A DNA stretch of 21,178 nucleotides from positions 1 to 21,178 of the forward strand of contig JBAXGW010000070.1 in the NCBI GenBank assembly GCA_037139195.1. Reading direction: 5' to 3'. Positions 13,638 to 21,178 of the stretch are shown in pieces; the stretch's first letter is position 1, and the number at the start of each line of letters is the position of its first letter. The notes below the pieces were generated by a model, which did not search any database, was not told where the DNA came from, and saw nothing but the letters and a program-made list of their open reading frames with translations. The translations under genes and the position numbers were made by a program. The DNA comes from JBAXGW01 sp037139195. GTDB lineage: Bacteria > Bacteroidota > Bacteroidia > Bacteroidales > JAHJDW01.

Positions 13638-15533
13638 ATGAAAACAATTAAACAATTTAGAAACCTTGCGATGATAACTTTACTATTAATAGTAAGTTAT
13701 AGTGTTAAATCGCAAATTGCGCTTGAAGACTTTTTCAAAAAGCCCGAGAAAAGCGAATTTTTAATATCGCCTGATGGTAAATATATTTCTTATTTAGCCC
13801 CATCAGAAAATAAGATGAATATATTTGTAGAGGAAATTGCTACAGGAAAATCTGAAAACATTACTAAAGAAAAAGCTTTTGATGTAGATAAATACTACTG
13901 GGCTAACGACAAACGTATTGTTTATTTGCTAGATAAAGCTGGAGATGACGTGTTGTCATTATATGCTATTGATGCTAGTGGTAAAAGAAAGAAAGCATTA
14001 TCAGAGGTTGAAGGTATTAACAATATTATGATTGATAATACTACTTCAAATCCAATGGAAATTATTATTGGAAATAATTCTAGAGAAAACGCTGTTATTG
14101 ATGCATACAAAGTAAATGTTGAGACTGGTGAAATGACTATGATTGGTCAAAATACTGGTAAGATTTCAAAATGGATTACTGACCATGCTGGAATTGTTCG
14201 TTTAGCAACTGAATCAGACGGCGTGAGTTCAAGTGTTCTTATTAGGGATAATGAAGCCGCTCCTTTTAGAAAGTTAGTTACAACTGATTTTAAAGAATCT
14301 GTTGAGCCTTTATTTTTCACCTTCGATAATAAAAATGTATATGCATTATCAAATATAGGTAGAGATAAAAAAGCGCTTGTTATTATCGACGGTGCTACAG
14401 GAAAAGAAAAAGAAGTTGTTTATGAAAATCAAGATTATGATGTAAAAACAGTTTATTTTTCCGAAAAATTACAAAAAATAACTTCAATCTGTTTTGTTTC
14501 GTGGAAAAAAGAAAAGTTCTTTTTCTCACCAGAAGCTGAGACAATTTTTAACAAGCTTTCTGCTGATTTAAAAACAGAAGAAATTAACGTTATGGATTAC
14601 AATGCTGAAGAAAATAAGTTCATCTTAAAAACTTCTAGCGACAAGTCATACGGAAGCTATTATTTTATGGATATTGCTTCTAATGAAATTAAGAAAATTG
14701 CAGATGCTAGCCCTTGGCTAGAAGGTAAAGCATTATCAAATATGAAAGCGATTAGCTATAAAAGCAGAGATGGTTATACAATTTACGGATATTTAACTAT
14801 GCCTAATGGTCCTGATACAGCTAATCTTCCAGTTGTTGTATTGCCTCATGCAAATTTAAACGAAAGAGATATTTGGGGATATAATTCTACTGTTCAATTC
14901 TTAGCAAGCAGAGGTTATGCAGTTTTTCAACCTAATTATAGAGGCTCGGTTGGATATGGTAAAAAGTTCCAACAAGCAGGATTTAAACAATTTGGTTTAA
15001 ATATTCAAAATGATATTACAGATGGAGTTAATTTTTTAATAAGTTCAGGAATTGCTGATAAAGGTAGAGTTGCAATTATGGGCGAAAGCTTCGGTGGAAA
15101 TATAGCATTATGCGGCTTATCTAATCCTCCCGGAATGTATGTATGTGGAATTGCTCAATCAGGAATTTGTGATATGACATCTTATTTAAATTCAATTCCT
15201 TCGTTTTGGAAATCATACAGAAGCATGATGTTTGAAATGATTGGTAATCCTTTGAATGATGTTGAAAATTTAAAACTTGCTTCGCCAAATCAAAATGTAG
15301 CAAATATAAAAGTTCCATTATTATTTGCTCAAGGTGGACGTGATATGATGGTGAAAAAGGTAATAGTAGATAAATTTATTGCTGATATTAAAGCAAATAA
15401 TGTGGATGTTAATTACATTATAAAATTTGACGAAGGGCACGGATTTAAAAAAGAACAAAATATTTTCGACTATTATAAAGCAGTTGAACAGTTTTTAGCA
15501 AAATATATGGTTGCTCCAGTTTCGGGTAACTAA
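13638..15533 (+). CDS. Secreted S9-family serine peptidase (prolyl oligopeptidase type)
   Basis: The protein has 631 residues: a signal peptide (1-26, ending SVKSQ), a beta-propeller-like N-terminal region (about 40-360) and an alpha/beta-hydrolase domain (about 375-625). The catalytic triad is S484 in GESFGG, D569 in GGRDMMV and H601 in DEGHGF. Family landmarks NYRGSVGYG (433-441) and RDIWGY (410-415) are present. The conserved HGGP motif that normally precedes RDxWG is replaced by HANL (404-407). Members cleave short peptides, often after proline or as acylaminoacyl peptidases, in the periplasm or outside the cell. It stands alone, with its own promoter and a terminator. Family assignment is secure; specificity is unknown. 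Confidence 0.92.
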   Translation: MKTIKQFRNLAMITLLLIVSYSVKSQIALEDFFKKPEKSEFLISPDGKYISYLAPSENKMNIFVEEIATGKSENITKEKAFDVDKYYWANDKRIVYLLDKAGDDVLSLYAIDASGKRKKALSEVEGINNIMIDNTTSNPMEIIIGNNSRENAVIDAYKVNVETGEMTMIGQNTGKISKWITDHAGIVRLATESDGVSSSVLIRDNEAAPFRKLVTTDFKESVEPLFFTFDNKNVYALSNIGRDKKALVIIDGATGKEKEVVYENQDYDVKTVYFSEKLQKITSICFVSWKKEKFFFSPEAETIFNKLSADLKTEEINVMDYNAEENKFILKTSSDKSYGSYYFMDIASNEIKKIADASPWLEGKALSNMKAISYKSRDGYTIYGYLTMPNGPDTANLPVVVLPHANLNERDIWGYNSTVQFLASRGYAVFQPNYRGSVGYGKKFQQAGFKQFGLNIQNDITDGVNFLISSGIADKGRVAIMGESFGGNIALCGLSNPPGMYVCGIAQSGICDMTSYLNSIPSFWKSYRSMMFEMIGNPLNDVENLKLASPNQNVANIKVPLLFAQGGRDMMVKKVIVDKFIADIKANNVDVNYIIKFDEGHGFKKEQNIFDYYKAVEQFLAKYMVAPVSGN

Positions 15534-15540
15534 ATAAAAA

Positions 15541-15587
15541 CAAACGAAGGCACGCGTTTGGGCCAACCGTAAGGTTGGCTTTTTTTT
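15541..15587 (+). terminator. Double hairpin terminator of the S9 gene
   Basis: A first stem, CAAACG (15541-15546) with CGTTTG (15555-15560), is followed at once by GCCAACC (15562-15568) with GGTTGGC (15573-15579) around GTAA, then eight T (15580-15587). The second hairpin is a standard terminator; the role of the first is unknown. Confidence 0.88.
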
Positions 15588-15603
15588 GTGCTTGTTTTTT
15601 TAT

Positions 15604-15611
15604 TATCTTTG
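15604..15611 (+). promoter_or_regulatory. -7 box for the PBP4-type gene
   Basis: TATCTTTG matches the consensus exactly and lies 18 nt before the ATG at 15630, giving a very short leader. A TTTG (15585-15588) is present but only 15 nt away, so the -33 box is uncertain. Confidence 0.6.
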
Positions 15612-15629
15612 ATTTCTTCCATTTAATAT

Positions 15630-17054
15630 ATGCAAAAACTAGCTATTATATTTGTTTTGTTTTTTCATTCATTATTTTTGCTTTCGCAAGAAAATGTGAA
15701 TCAAATTATTAATTTTATTAATTCAACAGAAGGAATTAATAAAGGTAAATGGAGTTTTTGTTTGTTAGATTCTAATGGACGCAAAATCACTTCATATAAT
15801 GACACTGCTTTGTTAACGCCAGCATCAATTGTTAAAGTTTTTACAACATCGCTTGCACTTGAAGAGCTGGGTCCAAAATTTACTTTCAAAACTTATTTAG
15901 CAATCAATGGCAGTATTAATTCAAAGGGTATTTTAATCGGTGATATTATAATTGTTGGTGGTGGTGATCCTACATTTGCCTCAAATAGATTCGGTTATAC
16001 ATACAATTCTATCATTGAAAAATGGGCTCAGCTAATTGTTAGTAAAGGCATTAAATCAGTTGAAGGAAAAATAATAATAGACGATACTTTATACGCAAAG
16101 CCCATATCAAATAAATATTGGGCCGATGACGATGTTGGAAATTACTACGGAGCTGCGCCAAGTGCTTTTATGTTTAATGAAAATTCGTATAAAGTTTTTT
16201 TTAAAAAGGGATTGATTGGCAAAAAAGCAGAGCTGAAAGAAATTATTCCTTCGTTTGGAAATGTTAAGATAGTAAATGAAGTAACTTACTCAAATCCAAA
16301 TACAGGCGATAATGTGATAATTTTTTCGCATCCGTTAGATTCGATAGTTCGCTTAACTGGAACTATTCCTGCAAATACTGATAATTTTGATGTAGAGGGT
16401 GCATTGCCTGATGCAGCTGCTACTTTTGTTGAATTATTAGAAAACAACTTAAGAGCAAAAGGAATAATAATAAATAGAAATAATATCTTACAAAAAAATA
16501 AAAGAATTATTATTGATTCGATTGTGTCACCTTCACTTGAGGAAATAATATTACAAACAAATGTGAAAAGTATTAATATTTATGCCGAAGCAATTTTAAA
16601 AATGGTAGCATATAAAAAGAGAGGAATTGCTTCGACAGAAATGGGGTTGAGCGTTTTTTATAACAAAATGAAATACCAAAGTATAGATACCTCTTTTATT
16701 GTATTATATGATGGGAATGGATTATCGAGATTTAATAGGGTTGATGCTTTTGAATTTGCAAAATATCTTAATGTATATATAAAAAGTAAAATGATGGATA
16801 TTTTTTATAATACTTTGCCAATAGCAGGAGAGAGCGGGGGTTTGAAAAATATTTGCAAGGAGCAAGCTTATATTGGCAGAGTTCATGCCAAAACGGGTTA
16901 TATGACTAATGTACGTTGCTTTGCGGGTTATATCGATACGGAAAATAAAGGCAGGATGAGCTTTTGTTTGATGTTTAACGATTACAAATGTGGATCTCAA
17001 AAAATTAAATTGCTGGCAGAAGAGTTGTTCAAGACAGTAATTGATATGAAATAA
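15630..17054 (+). CDS. dacB: D-alanyl-D-alanine carboxypeptidase/endopeptidase, PBP4 type
   Basis: This S13-family low-molecular-weight penicillin-binding protein trims or cuts peptidoglycan peptide bridges in the periplasm. It has 474 residues with a signal peptide (1-20, ending FLLSQ). The three active-site motifs are present: SxxK with S66 and K69 in TPASIVKVF, SxN at S314-N316 (SIN where SDN is usual) and K421-T422-G423 in VHAKTGYM. The long insert between the first two motifs is characteristic of PBP4 and gives the GGGDPT (110-115) segment. The start follows a short leader from a strong -7 box. Its 3' end shares a bidirectional hairpin with the convergent tRNA gene. Confidence 0.95.
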   Translation: MQKLAIIFVLFFHSLFLLSQENVNQIINFINSTEGINKGKWSFCLLDSNGRKITSYNDTALLTPASIVKVFTTSLALEELGPKFTFKTYLAINGSINSKGILIGDIIIVGGGDPTFASNRFGYTYNSIIEKWAQLIVSKGIKSVEGKIIIDDTLYAKPISNKYWADDDVGNYYGAAPSAFMFNENSYKVFFKKGLIGKKAELKEIIPSFGNVKIVNEVTYSNPNTGDNVIIFSHPLDSIVRLTGTIPANTDNFDVEGALPDAAATFVELLENNLRAKGIIINRNNILQKNKRIIIDSIVSPSLEEIILQTNVKSINIYAEAILKMVAYKKRGIASTEMGLSVFYNKMKYQSIDTSFIVLYDGNGLSRFNRVDAFEFAKYLNVYIKSKMMDIFYNTLPIAGESGGLKNICKEQAYIGRVHAKTGYMTNVRCFAGYIDTENKGRMSFCLMFNDYKCGSQKIKLLAEELFKTVIDMK

Positions 17055-17085
17055 AAAAAACTTTAACCGAAGATTAAAGCTTTTT
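17055..17085. terminator. Bidirectional terminator between dacB and tRNA-Lys
   Basis: CTTTAA (17061-17066) pairs with TTAAAG (17074-17079) around a 7-nt loop. An A-run on the left and five T on the right extend the stem after one mismatch and give a U-tract in both directions. It sits directly between the two convergent genes. Confidence 0.75.
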
Positions 17086-17088
17086 ATG

Positions 17089-17161
17089 TGTCCTCGGCGG
17101 GGTTCGAACCCACGACCCATTGATTAAGAGTCAATTGCTCTACCAGCTGAGCTACGAAGAC
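17089..17161 (-). tRNA. tRNA-Lys (anticodon CUU)
   Basis: The 73-nt sequence folds completely: acceptor stem GTCTTCG with CGAGGAC, D stem GCTC with GAGC, anticodon stem ATTGA with TCAAT around the loop CTCTTAA, T stem GTGGG with CCCGC around TTCGAAC, and discriminator A. The anticodon CTT reads the lysine codon AAG. The 3' CCA is not encoded and must be added. It lies on the strand opposite the surrounding genes. Confidence 0.96.
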
Positions 17162-17170
17162 ATTGGGTTG

Positions 17171-17178
17171 CAAAAGTA
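17171..17178 (-). promoter_or_regulatory. -7 box of the tRNA-Lys gene
   Basis: TACTTTTG on the minus strand matches TAnnTTTG and ends 9 nt before the mature 5' end, a normal distance for a tRNA promoter. No clear -33 TTG is visible; the upstream sequence is T-rich on the minus strand. Confidence 0.6.
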
Positions 17179-17222
17179 AGAATTTTAACAGTAAAAAAAA
17201 ACTTTATTTAATTTTATTGCTG

Positions 17223-17230
17223 TAAATTTG
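17223..17230 (+). promoter_or_regulatory. -7 box of the rsmE-DUF4159 operon
   Basis: TAAATTTG matches TAnnTTTG and lies 18 nt before the ATG at 17249. No TTG is found at the -33 position. The distance to the start is the same as for dacB. Confidence 0.55.
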
Positions 17231-17248
17231 TGATAATAATTAAATGAC

Positions 17249-17956
17249 ATGAATATATTTTTTAATGAAAATATTCCTCAAAATGGCTTATTTGAAATGT
17301 CGGAGGAAGAATCGAAGCATTGTATTAGAGTTTTGAGAATGCAAACGGATAATATTATAGGTGTAATTGATGGTATTGGGCATTTTGCCGAAGCAAAAAT
17401 AATTGAACCTAATGCAAAACATTGTTTGCTTGAAGTCATAAGTTTTAAAACGCAAGAGAGGATGCCTTACTCTATTCATATTGCAGTTGCACCTACAAAA
17501 AACAATGATAGAATGGAATGGTTTGTTGAAAAAGCAACTGAAATAGGAGTTGACGAAATATCATTTCTTAAATGCCGCAATTCTGAGAGAAAAGAAATAA
17601 AGGTTGAGCGTTTTAATAAAATTGCACTTGCAGCAATTAAACAATGCAATCGTTTGTATTTGCCTATTATTAATGAAATGCAAAGTTTTGATAGTTTTAT
17701 ATCTAAAAATTTGGATGCTCAAAAATTTATTGCTTACTGTCCAGTTGATGCGTCTTTGTTATTAAACAAATCCTACAAAAAGAGTAATTCAGTAGTTATT
17801 GTTATTGGGCCAGAAGGAGATTTTGCGCTAGAGGAAGTAAAAAAGGCTGTAGATAATAATTTCTCTGAAATAAGTTTGGGTTCGTATCGTTATAGAACAG
17901 AGACTGCAGCATTAGCTGCATGTCATACCATTGATATTTTAAATCAGATTATATAA
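17249..17956 (+). CDS. rsmE: 16S rRNA m3U1498 methyltransferase RsmE
   Basis: RsmE methylates N3 of uridine 1498 in 16S rRNA in the 30S subunit, using S-adenosylmethionine. The 235-residue protein has an N-terminal PUA-like part (start MNIFFNENI, then HCIRVLRM at 24-31) and a SPOUT (knotted) domain with the SAM-site motif GPEG at 187-190 and LGSYRYRTETAA (210-221), matching the family LGxxxLRTETA. KATEIGVDEI (95-104) is also typical. The gene is the first of a two-gene unit and ends 2 bp before the DUF4159 gene. Confidence 0.96.
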   Translation: MNIFFNENIPQNGLFEMSEEESKHCIRVLRMQTDNIIGVIDGIGHFAEAKIIEPNAKHCLLEVISFKTQERMPYSIHIAVAPTKNNDRMEWFVEKATEIGVDEISFLKCRNSERKEIKVERFNKIALAAIKQCNRLYLPIINEMQSFDSFISKNLDAQKFIAYCPVDASLLLNKSYKKSNSVVIVIGPEGDFALEEVKKAVDNNFSEISLGSYRYRTETAALAACHTIDILNQII

Positions 17957-17958
17957 TT

Positions 17959-18606
17959 ATGAAGAGAATAATTGTTGTGTTTATTGTATTGATTCCATTG
18001 TTTGGGTTTTCTCAAAATATTAAAATAGGATTATTAAAGTATAATGGCGGTGGTGATTGGTACGCAAACCCAACTTCATTAGGTAATTTAATTGCTTTTT
18101 GTAATAAAAATATGAATACTACTATTGCACTTGAACCTGATGTGGTTGAAGTTGGGAGTAAAGATATTTTTAATTATCCTTTCATTCATGCAACAGGTCA
18201 TGGGAATGTGATTTTTTCGGATGCAGAAGCCTTAAATTTAAAAACATATTTAATTGGTGGTGGCTTTTTGCATATTGACGATAACTATGGTATGGATAAA
18301 TTTATTAGAGTTCAGCTAAAAAAAGTTTTCCCTGAATTAGACCTTATTGAGCTGCCTTATGATCATGCGATATTTCATCAGGAATATGACTTTCCACGTG
18401 GTTTGCCAAAAATTCATGAGCATGATGGTAAAGCACCACAAGCTTTTGGGTTAATATATGAAGGACGATTAGTTTGTGTTTATACTTATGAAAGTGATTT
18501 AGGAGATGGTTGGGAGGATGCATCGGTTCATAAAGACTCGGAAGAGACAAGAGCTAAAGCATTGAAAATGGGTGCTAATATTATTAAGTTTGCATTTATG
18601 ATGTAA
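17959..18606 (+). CDS. Exported DUF4159 protein
   Basis: The protein has 215 residues: a signal peptide (1-19, ending FGFSQ) and one DUF4159 domain filling the rest. Recognisable blocks are KYNGGGDWYANPTSL (27-41), YPFIHATGHG (73-82), GGGFLHIDDNYG (100-111) and the His-rich stretch PYDHAIFH (133-140). The family resembles a ThuA/glutamine amidotransferase-like fold in some annotations, but no catalytic residue set is established to my knowledge, so function is unknown. It is expected in the periplasm. It follows rsmE by 2 bp, so it is co-transcribed with a ribosome-modifying enzyme that has no obvious link to it. Confidence 0.88.
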   Translation: MKRIIVVFIVLIPLFGFSQNIKIGLLKYNGGGDWYANPTSLGNLIAFCNKNMNTTIALEPDVVEVGSKDIFNYPFIHATGHGNVIFSDAEALNLKTYLIGGGFLHIDDNYGMDKFIRVQLKKVFPELDLIELPYDHAIFHQEYDFPRGLPKIHEHDGKAPQAFGLIYEGRLVCVYTYESDLGDGWEDASVHKDSEETRAKALKMGANIIKFAFMM

Positions 18607-18635
18607 AAAAAAAGAGGCTATTGAGCCTCTTTTTT
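18606..18635. terminator. Bidirectional terminator between DUF4159 and T9SS genes
   Basis: A 12-bp perfect stem (18608-18619 with 18624-18635, core AGAGGCT/AGCCTCT) with a 4-nt ATTG loop carries an A-run on the left and T-run on the right. It serves the convergent genes ending at 18606 and 18654. Confidence 0.9.
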
Positions 18636-18653
18636 TTATAGATATATTGTTGA

Positions 18654-19688
18654 TTATTCAACAATCATTTTCTTTGTCATACGGTTTTCGTTAGCTTTAA
18701 CTGAGTAATAATAAGTTCCAGTAGCTAATTTTTCAGCGTTGAATTTAACTTCATATTGACCAGCAGTTTTGTTTCCTTCGTTGAAAGATAAAACTTTTTG
18801 TCCTTGAGTGTTATAAACTTCAACAGTAACATTTGAGTTGTTTTCGATAGCATATTGAATAGATGCATCAGCTTTTACAGGGTTTGGTGTGCAGCTTAAT
18901 TTGATACCATGAGCAAAATTGTCATTCATACCAATATAATTAGCATCAACTACTGGCCAAAATGCTATTGCATTGTCGAAAGCAGTGTAAACGTGAGAAG
19001 CTTGAGTCCAAAAAGGAGTTGTAGCTGGGTACATCCACCAAGTATACTCTAATCCATTTATTGAAGAAGCACCACCGTCAGCAGAAGCAACAAATCCTAC
19101 AGTGTCACCATTTGTATACATGTTAGATACATCAGCAACCACTGCATAGTCAGTATTTACATAAATAGGAGTTGCAAAATGAGCAATTGTGAAGAAATTA
19201 GCAGCAGTAGTATCTATGCTAGCCCAAGGAACAACAACTGAACCTTTAACAGTTCCAGGACATGCAATTGCATAACCAGCAGCACCACTTGGTCCATAAA
19301 AGCTAGAGTCATCAATAGCGTTTACAGAAACAGTTATAGATGAACCGTTAGTTGATGTTTTTTCTTTTCCAGCAACCCAAATTAATACTTCTTCAATTCC
19401 GTATCCACTAGTTAGCATGAAATAACCTTGAGCACAAGCAGGAGAACCAGGAGCTCCAGCACCTACATTTGTGCCAAATACATAACCGCCACCAGTACTT
19501 CCAATGTTAACAGCTTGTCCAGCGCCAAAAAATTCATTTAAGAAGATTGTGTCAGTTGGAGTTTTGTCTTGATTAGCAGCTCTTGTAGCAACTGTGGTTT
19601 TTGAAAAAGATTTTGGGGTGATAACGTTTTGTGCAAATGCAAAAGTTGTAAATGCACACAATGCAATAATAAAAGTAAATTTTTTCAT
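18654..19688 (-). CDS. T9SS-exported protein of unknown function
   Basis: The protein has 344 residues: a signal peptide (1-20, ending FAFAQ), a central region (about 45-250) rich in Gly, Ala, Ser and Thr that I do not recognise, and a C-terminal sorting domain (266-344). The sorting domain follows the type A pattern: CTPNPVKADASIQYAI, VEVYNTQGQKVL, GQYEVKFNAEKLATGTYYY and a basic end, RMTKKMIVE. It is expected to cross the outer membrane by type IX secretion and be anchored or released at the surface. Central motifs include YGIEEVLIWVAGKEK (96-110), YGPSG (131-135) and TWWMYPATTPFW. Only three cysteines remain in the mature part. Its own promoter precedes it. Codon choice looks more uniform than in its neighbours, hinting at strong expression. 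Confidence 0.85.
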   Translation of the reverse strand: MKKFTFIIALCAFTTFAFAQNVITPKSFSKTTVATRAANQDKTPTDTIFLNEFFGAGQAVNIGSTGGGYVFGTNVGAGAPGSPACAQGYFMLTSGYGIEEVLIWVAGKEKTSTNGSSITVSVNAIDDSSFYGPSGAAGYAIACPGTVKGSVVVPWASIDTTAANFFTIAHFATPIYVNTDYAVVADVSNMYTNGDTVGFVASADGGASSINGLEYTWWMYPATTPFWTQASHVYTAFDNAIAFWPVVDANYIGMNDNFAHGIKLSCTPNPVKADASIQYAIENNSNVTVEVYNTQGQKVLSFNEGNKTAGQYEVKFNAEKLATGTYYYSVKANENRMTKKMIVE

Positions 19689-19720
19689 AGTTTTTTTAAG
19701 TTTTGTTAAACAATAAGTAG

Positions 19721-19728
19721 CAAATATA
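19721..19728 (-). promoter_or_regulatory. -7 box of the T9SS gene at 18654-19688
   Basis: TATATTTG on the minus strand matches TAnnTTTG, 32 nt before the start codon. A TTG (19753-19755) lies 24 nt upstream, slightly beyond the usual 19-21 spacing. Apart from this and the next terminator, the 261-bp gap shows nothing. Confidence 0.55.
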
Positions 19729-19910
19729 CAAAAAAATATATTTAGCTTTATACAAAATTATTATTTTTATGAAAAAAAATATTATTTATAATGCTCTGAT
19801 TATTTGTGAGATATAATGTGTTTTAATGGAATGAGAGAAAAGTGTATTTTTTTTTGGAGAATAATTATGATATTTTTTAATTTTTTAAGTGAAAATTCAA
19901 AATATTAAAA

Positions 19911-19940
19911 TAAAAGGCTTTCTGTTATGAAAGCCTTTTA
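19911..19940 (-). terminator. Terminator of the choice-of-anchor J gene
   Basis: A 12-bp perfect stem (19911-19922 with 19929-19940, core AGGCTTTC/GAAAGCCT) and a 6-nt loop are followed on the minus strand by a U-rich run. It begins 9 nt after the stop at 19950. Confidence 0.87.
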
Positions 19941-19949
19941 TTATTGTTG

Positions 19950-20927
19950 TTATTTCTTGATAATAACTTTTGAAACATTTGCATTTACTTTTATAAAATA
20001 AACACCTTCACTAATATTTTCGGTATTTATTATTGTGTTGTCTGAAGCAATAGTGCTAAATATTATTTGCCCAAGCGAATTTATTAGTGAGATTTTAGCA
20101 TCTTTTCCTAAATTGCTAATGTTTAAAATGTCTTTAGCAGGATTTGGAAATACATTGATTGGTTTTACTGCATTTTTATCATCAACAGAAATTGTGTTTT
20201 TTTCTATAATAGAAATTTCATCTAAATAAATAACTTCCATGTCATAAGCATAATGTTGAAAACCAACATATACAGGAAGGCCATTGTTTGAACTAGGAAT
20301 GTCAACTGAATAATAATGCCAAGTTGAATCTATAGCATCAGTTGCAGGATTAATAAAGGTATCTTTGCTAAAGTAGATTGGTTCTGTTCCAAAATCAACA
20401 TAATTACTCATGCCCGTTTTGGAAACAAATACACCGTAAGAATCTTTATATATATGACCTTTTCCTCCGTTCCATTTAACAGCCCAAGTTATTGAAGCAC
20501 CGTTTGCAGGTAATGTTATAGGTCCAAAAGAGAACCAATCGTCTGATTGTCCTGGAGCTTGAAACCAAGAAGTTGCTTCCATATAATTTGCTGTATCTAC
20601 ATCATCGTGCAAAAAATTTGTTTGACCTGGAGCAGATGTAGTGTCATAGAAGAAATTAAACGCTCCACTATTGTATGTATTTGTAGGAGTTAATAAATCC
20701 AAATCTTCGTTTAACATTGTAAAAGCAGCATTGTCTGTTGGGTTAGTTACAAAAAAATTATATCCATCAAAATGCATTAGTGTGTCGCCTATGGCTTTGT
20801 CTTGCAAGAAGATAATTGATGGTTTCCCCGTGTGTTTTTGGGCATTACTGTTTAGCCCTGATTTTGTTTGAGCAAATGTCAAACATGAAATAGCCATAAA
20901 AGCTATTAATAAGTAGTTTTTTTTCAT
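19950..20927 (-). CDS. T9SS-exported choice-of-anchor J domain protein
   Basis: The protein has 325 residues: a signal peptide (1-20, ending LTFAQ), a jelly-roll-like domain (about 40-242) and a C-terminal sorting domain (254-325). The central domain resembles the choice-of-anchor J/cleaved-adhesin group: SDDWFSFGPITLP (128-140), ITWAVKWN (146-153), YGVFVSKTG (164-172), WHYYSVDIP and the closing VIYLDEISI (232-240). The tail shows NVFPNPAKDILNI (258-270), ISLINSLGQIIF and GVYFIKV. Such domains are usually carbohydrate- or protein-binding modules of surface adhesins or gingipain-like proteases; here no protease domain is present, so a binding or structural surface role is inferred. It is a single gene with its own terminator. 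Confidence 0.87.
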   Translation of the reverse strand: MKKNYLLIAFMAISCLTFAQTKSGLNSNAQKHTGKPSIIFLQDKAIGDTLMHFDGYNFFVTNPTDNAAFTMLNEDLDLLTPTNTYNSGAFNFFYDTTSAPGQTNFLHDDVDTANYMEATSWFQAPGQSDDWFSFGPITLPANGASITWAVKWNGGKGHIYKDSYGVFVSKTGMSNYVDFGTEPIYFSKDTFINPATDAIDSTWHYYSVDIPSSNNGLPVYVGFQHYAYDMEVIYLDEISIIEKNTISVDDKNAVKPINVFPNPAKDILNISNLGKDAKISLINSLGQIIFSTIASDNTIINTENISEGVYFIKVNANVSKVIIKK

Positions 20928-21178
20928 GGTTTAAGTGGCTTTTAATTAATAATATGCAATGTTAAGTTATTAAATTTAATTTAACAATATTTAACATTAA
21001 AATCAAATCAAACCGATTATTAGACCATTTATACCAACGTATAGTTTTTGCTTATTAATTATTATAATTTTAATATCACTTCTTCATTTATTGTGCCGAA
21101 TGTCTTAAAACAAAGAGTTTTATAAATATTATTAACTGGGTATCCCCTTAGCTCATCTTAAAAAATGCCTATCTTTAG
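20928..21178. other. Terminal noncoding stretch
   Basis: This is very AT-rich, with several overlapping TTAAC and TTAAAT motifs at 20960-21000. No complete gene is visible. An ATG near 21167 is cut off by the window end and cannot be judged. Confidence 0.5.
20957..20987 (-). promoter_or_regulatory. Candidate promoter of the choice-of-anchor J gene
   Basis: On the minus strand TTG (20985-20987), a 20-nt spacer and TAACATTG (20957-20964) resemble the consensus with one mismatch in the -7 box, 29 nt before the start codon. Confidence 0.4.

Noticed and set aside
13190..13640. Possible insertion element in the htpG-S9 spacer
   Set aside because: Repeats are present but no transposase frame, terminal inverted repeats of fixed length or target duplication; kept only as a repeat.
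16722..17120. Minus-strand frame of 132 codons ending upstream in the tRNA gene
   Set aside because: It starts inside tRNA-Lys and runs antisense through dacB, which has all its active-site motifs; shadow frame.
17088..17162. tRNA shifted by one base, with discriminator C
   Set aside because: It breaks the T8-A9 positions; the 17089-17161 reading gives seven acceptor pairs and discriminator A.
19831..19908. Plus-strand 25-codon frame with a hydrophobic centre
   Set aside because: Unlike the frame after cydB, it has no operon context or promoter and lies in a very T-rich gap; probably chance.
20960..21000. Repeated TTAAC motifs as origin-like iterons
   Set aside because: Spacing is irregular and base composition alone can produce them; no replication gene nearby.

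Overview
The window looks like chromosomal DNA of an AT-rich member of the Bacteroidota, most likely a Bacteroidales-type anaerobe or microaerophile. The evidence is: type IX secretion sorting tails on two secreted proteins; an OMP-type TonB-dependent barrel protein; DUF4492 in front of cytochrome bd genes; a LemA/TPM operon; starts without Shine-Dalgarno sequences; and repeated promoters of the Bacteroidota form TTTG-N19-TAnnTTTG. No phage, insertion sequence, CRISPR array or rRNA is visible. The tRNA has no encoded CCA.

Layout. Everything from 1 to 13195 is on the minus strand: ilvE; a compact cytochrome bd operon (DUF4492, cydA, cydB and a previously uncalled 36-codon gene after cydB); a protein made of eight TPRs; a DJ-1/PfpI protein; a TonB-dependent outer-membrane protein; an operon of lemA plus three TPM-domain genes; and htpG. 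A 440-bp divergent spacer carrying repeats separates htpG from a plus-strand block: a secreted S9 peptidase, a PBP4-type D-Ala-D-Ala carboxypeptidase, rsmE and a DUF4159 gene. A tRNA-Lys(CUU) lies on the minus strand inside that block. The last part is minus strand again, with two T9SS cargo proteins.

How the genes work together. The cyd cluster encodes a high-affinity quinol oxidase. It appears to carry two single-helix small proteins, DUF4492 before cydA and a CydX-like 36-residue protein after cydB, so the complex may have four subunits. The lemA/TPM genes form a tightly packed envelope operon of unclear function. rsmE and DUF4159 are separated by 2 bp. The other genes look like independent units: promoters of several sit directly on the end of the neighbouring gene or on its terminator.

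The best lead for something undescribed is the hidden CydX-like gene at 1285-1395. Next are the sigma-54-like element in front of htpG, which has no ordinary TAnnTTTG box, and the S9 peptidase that keeps its catalytic triad but has lost the HGGP motif.
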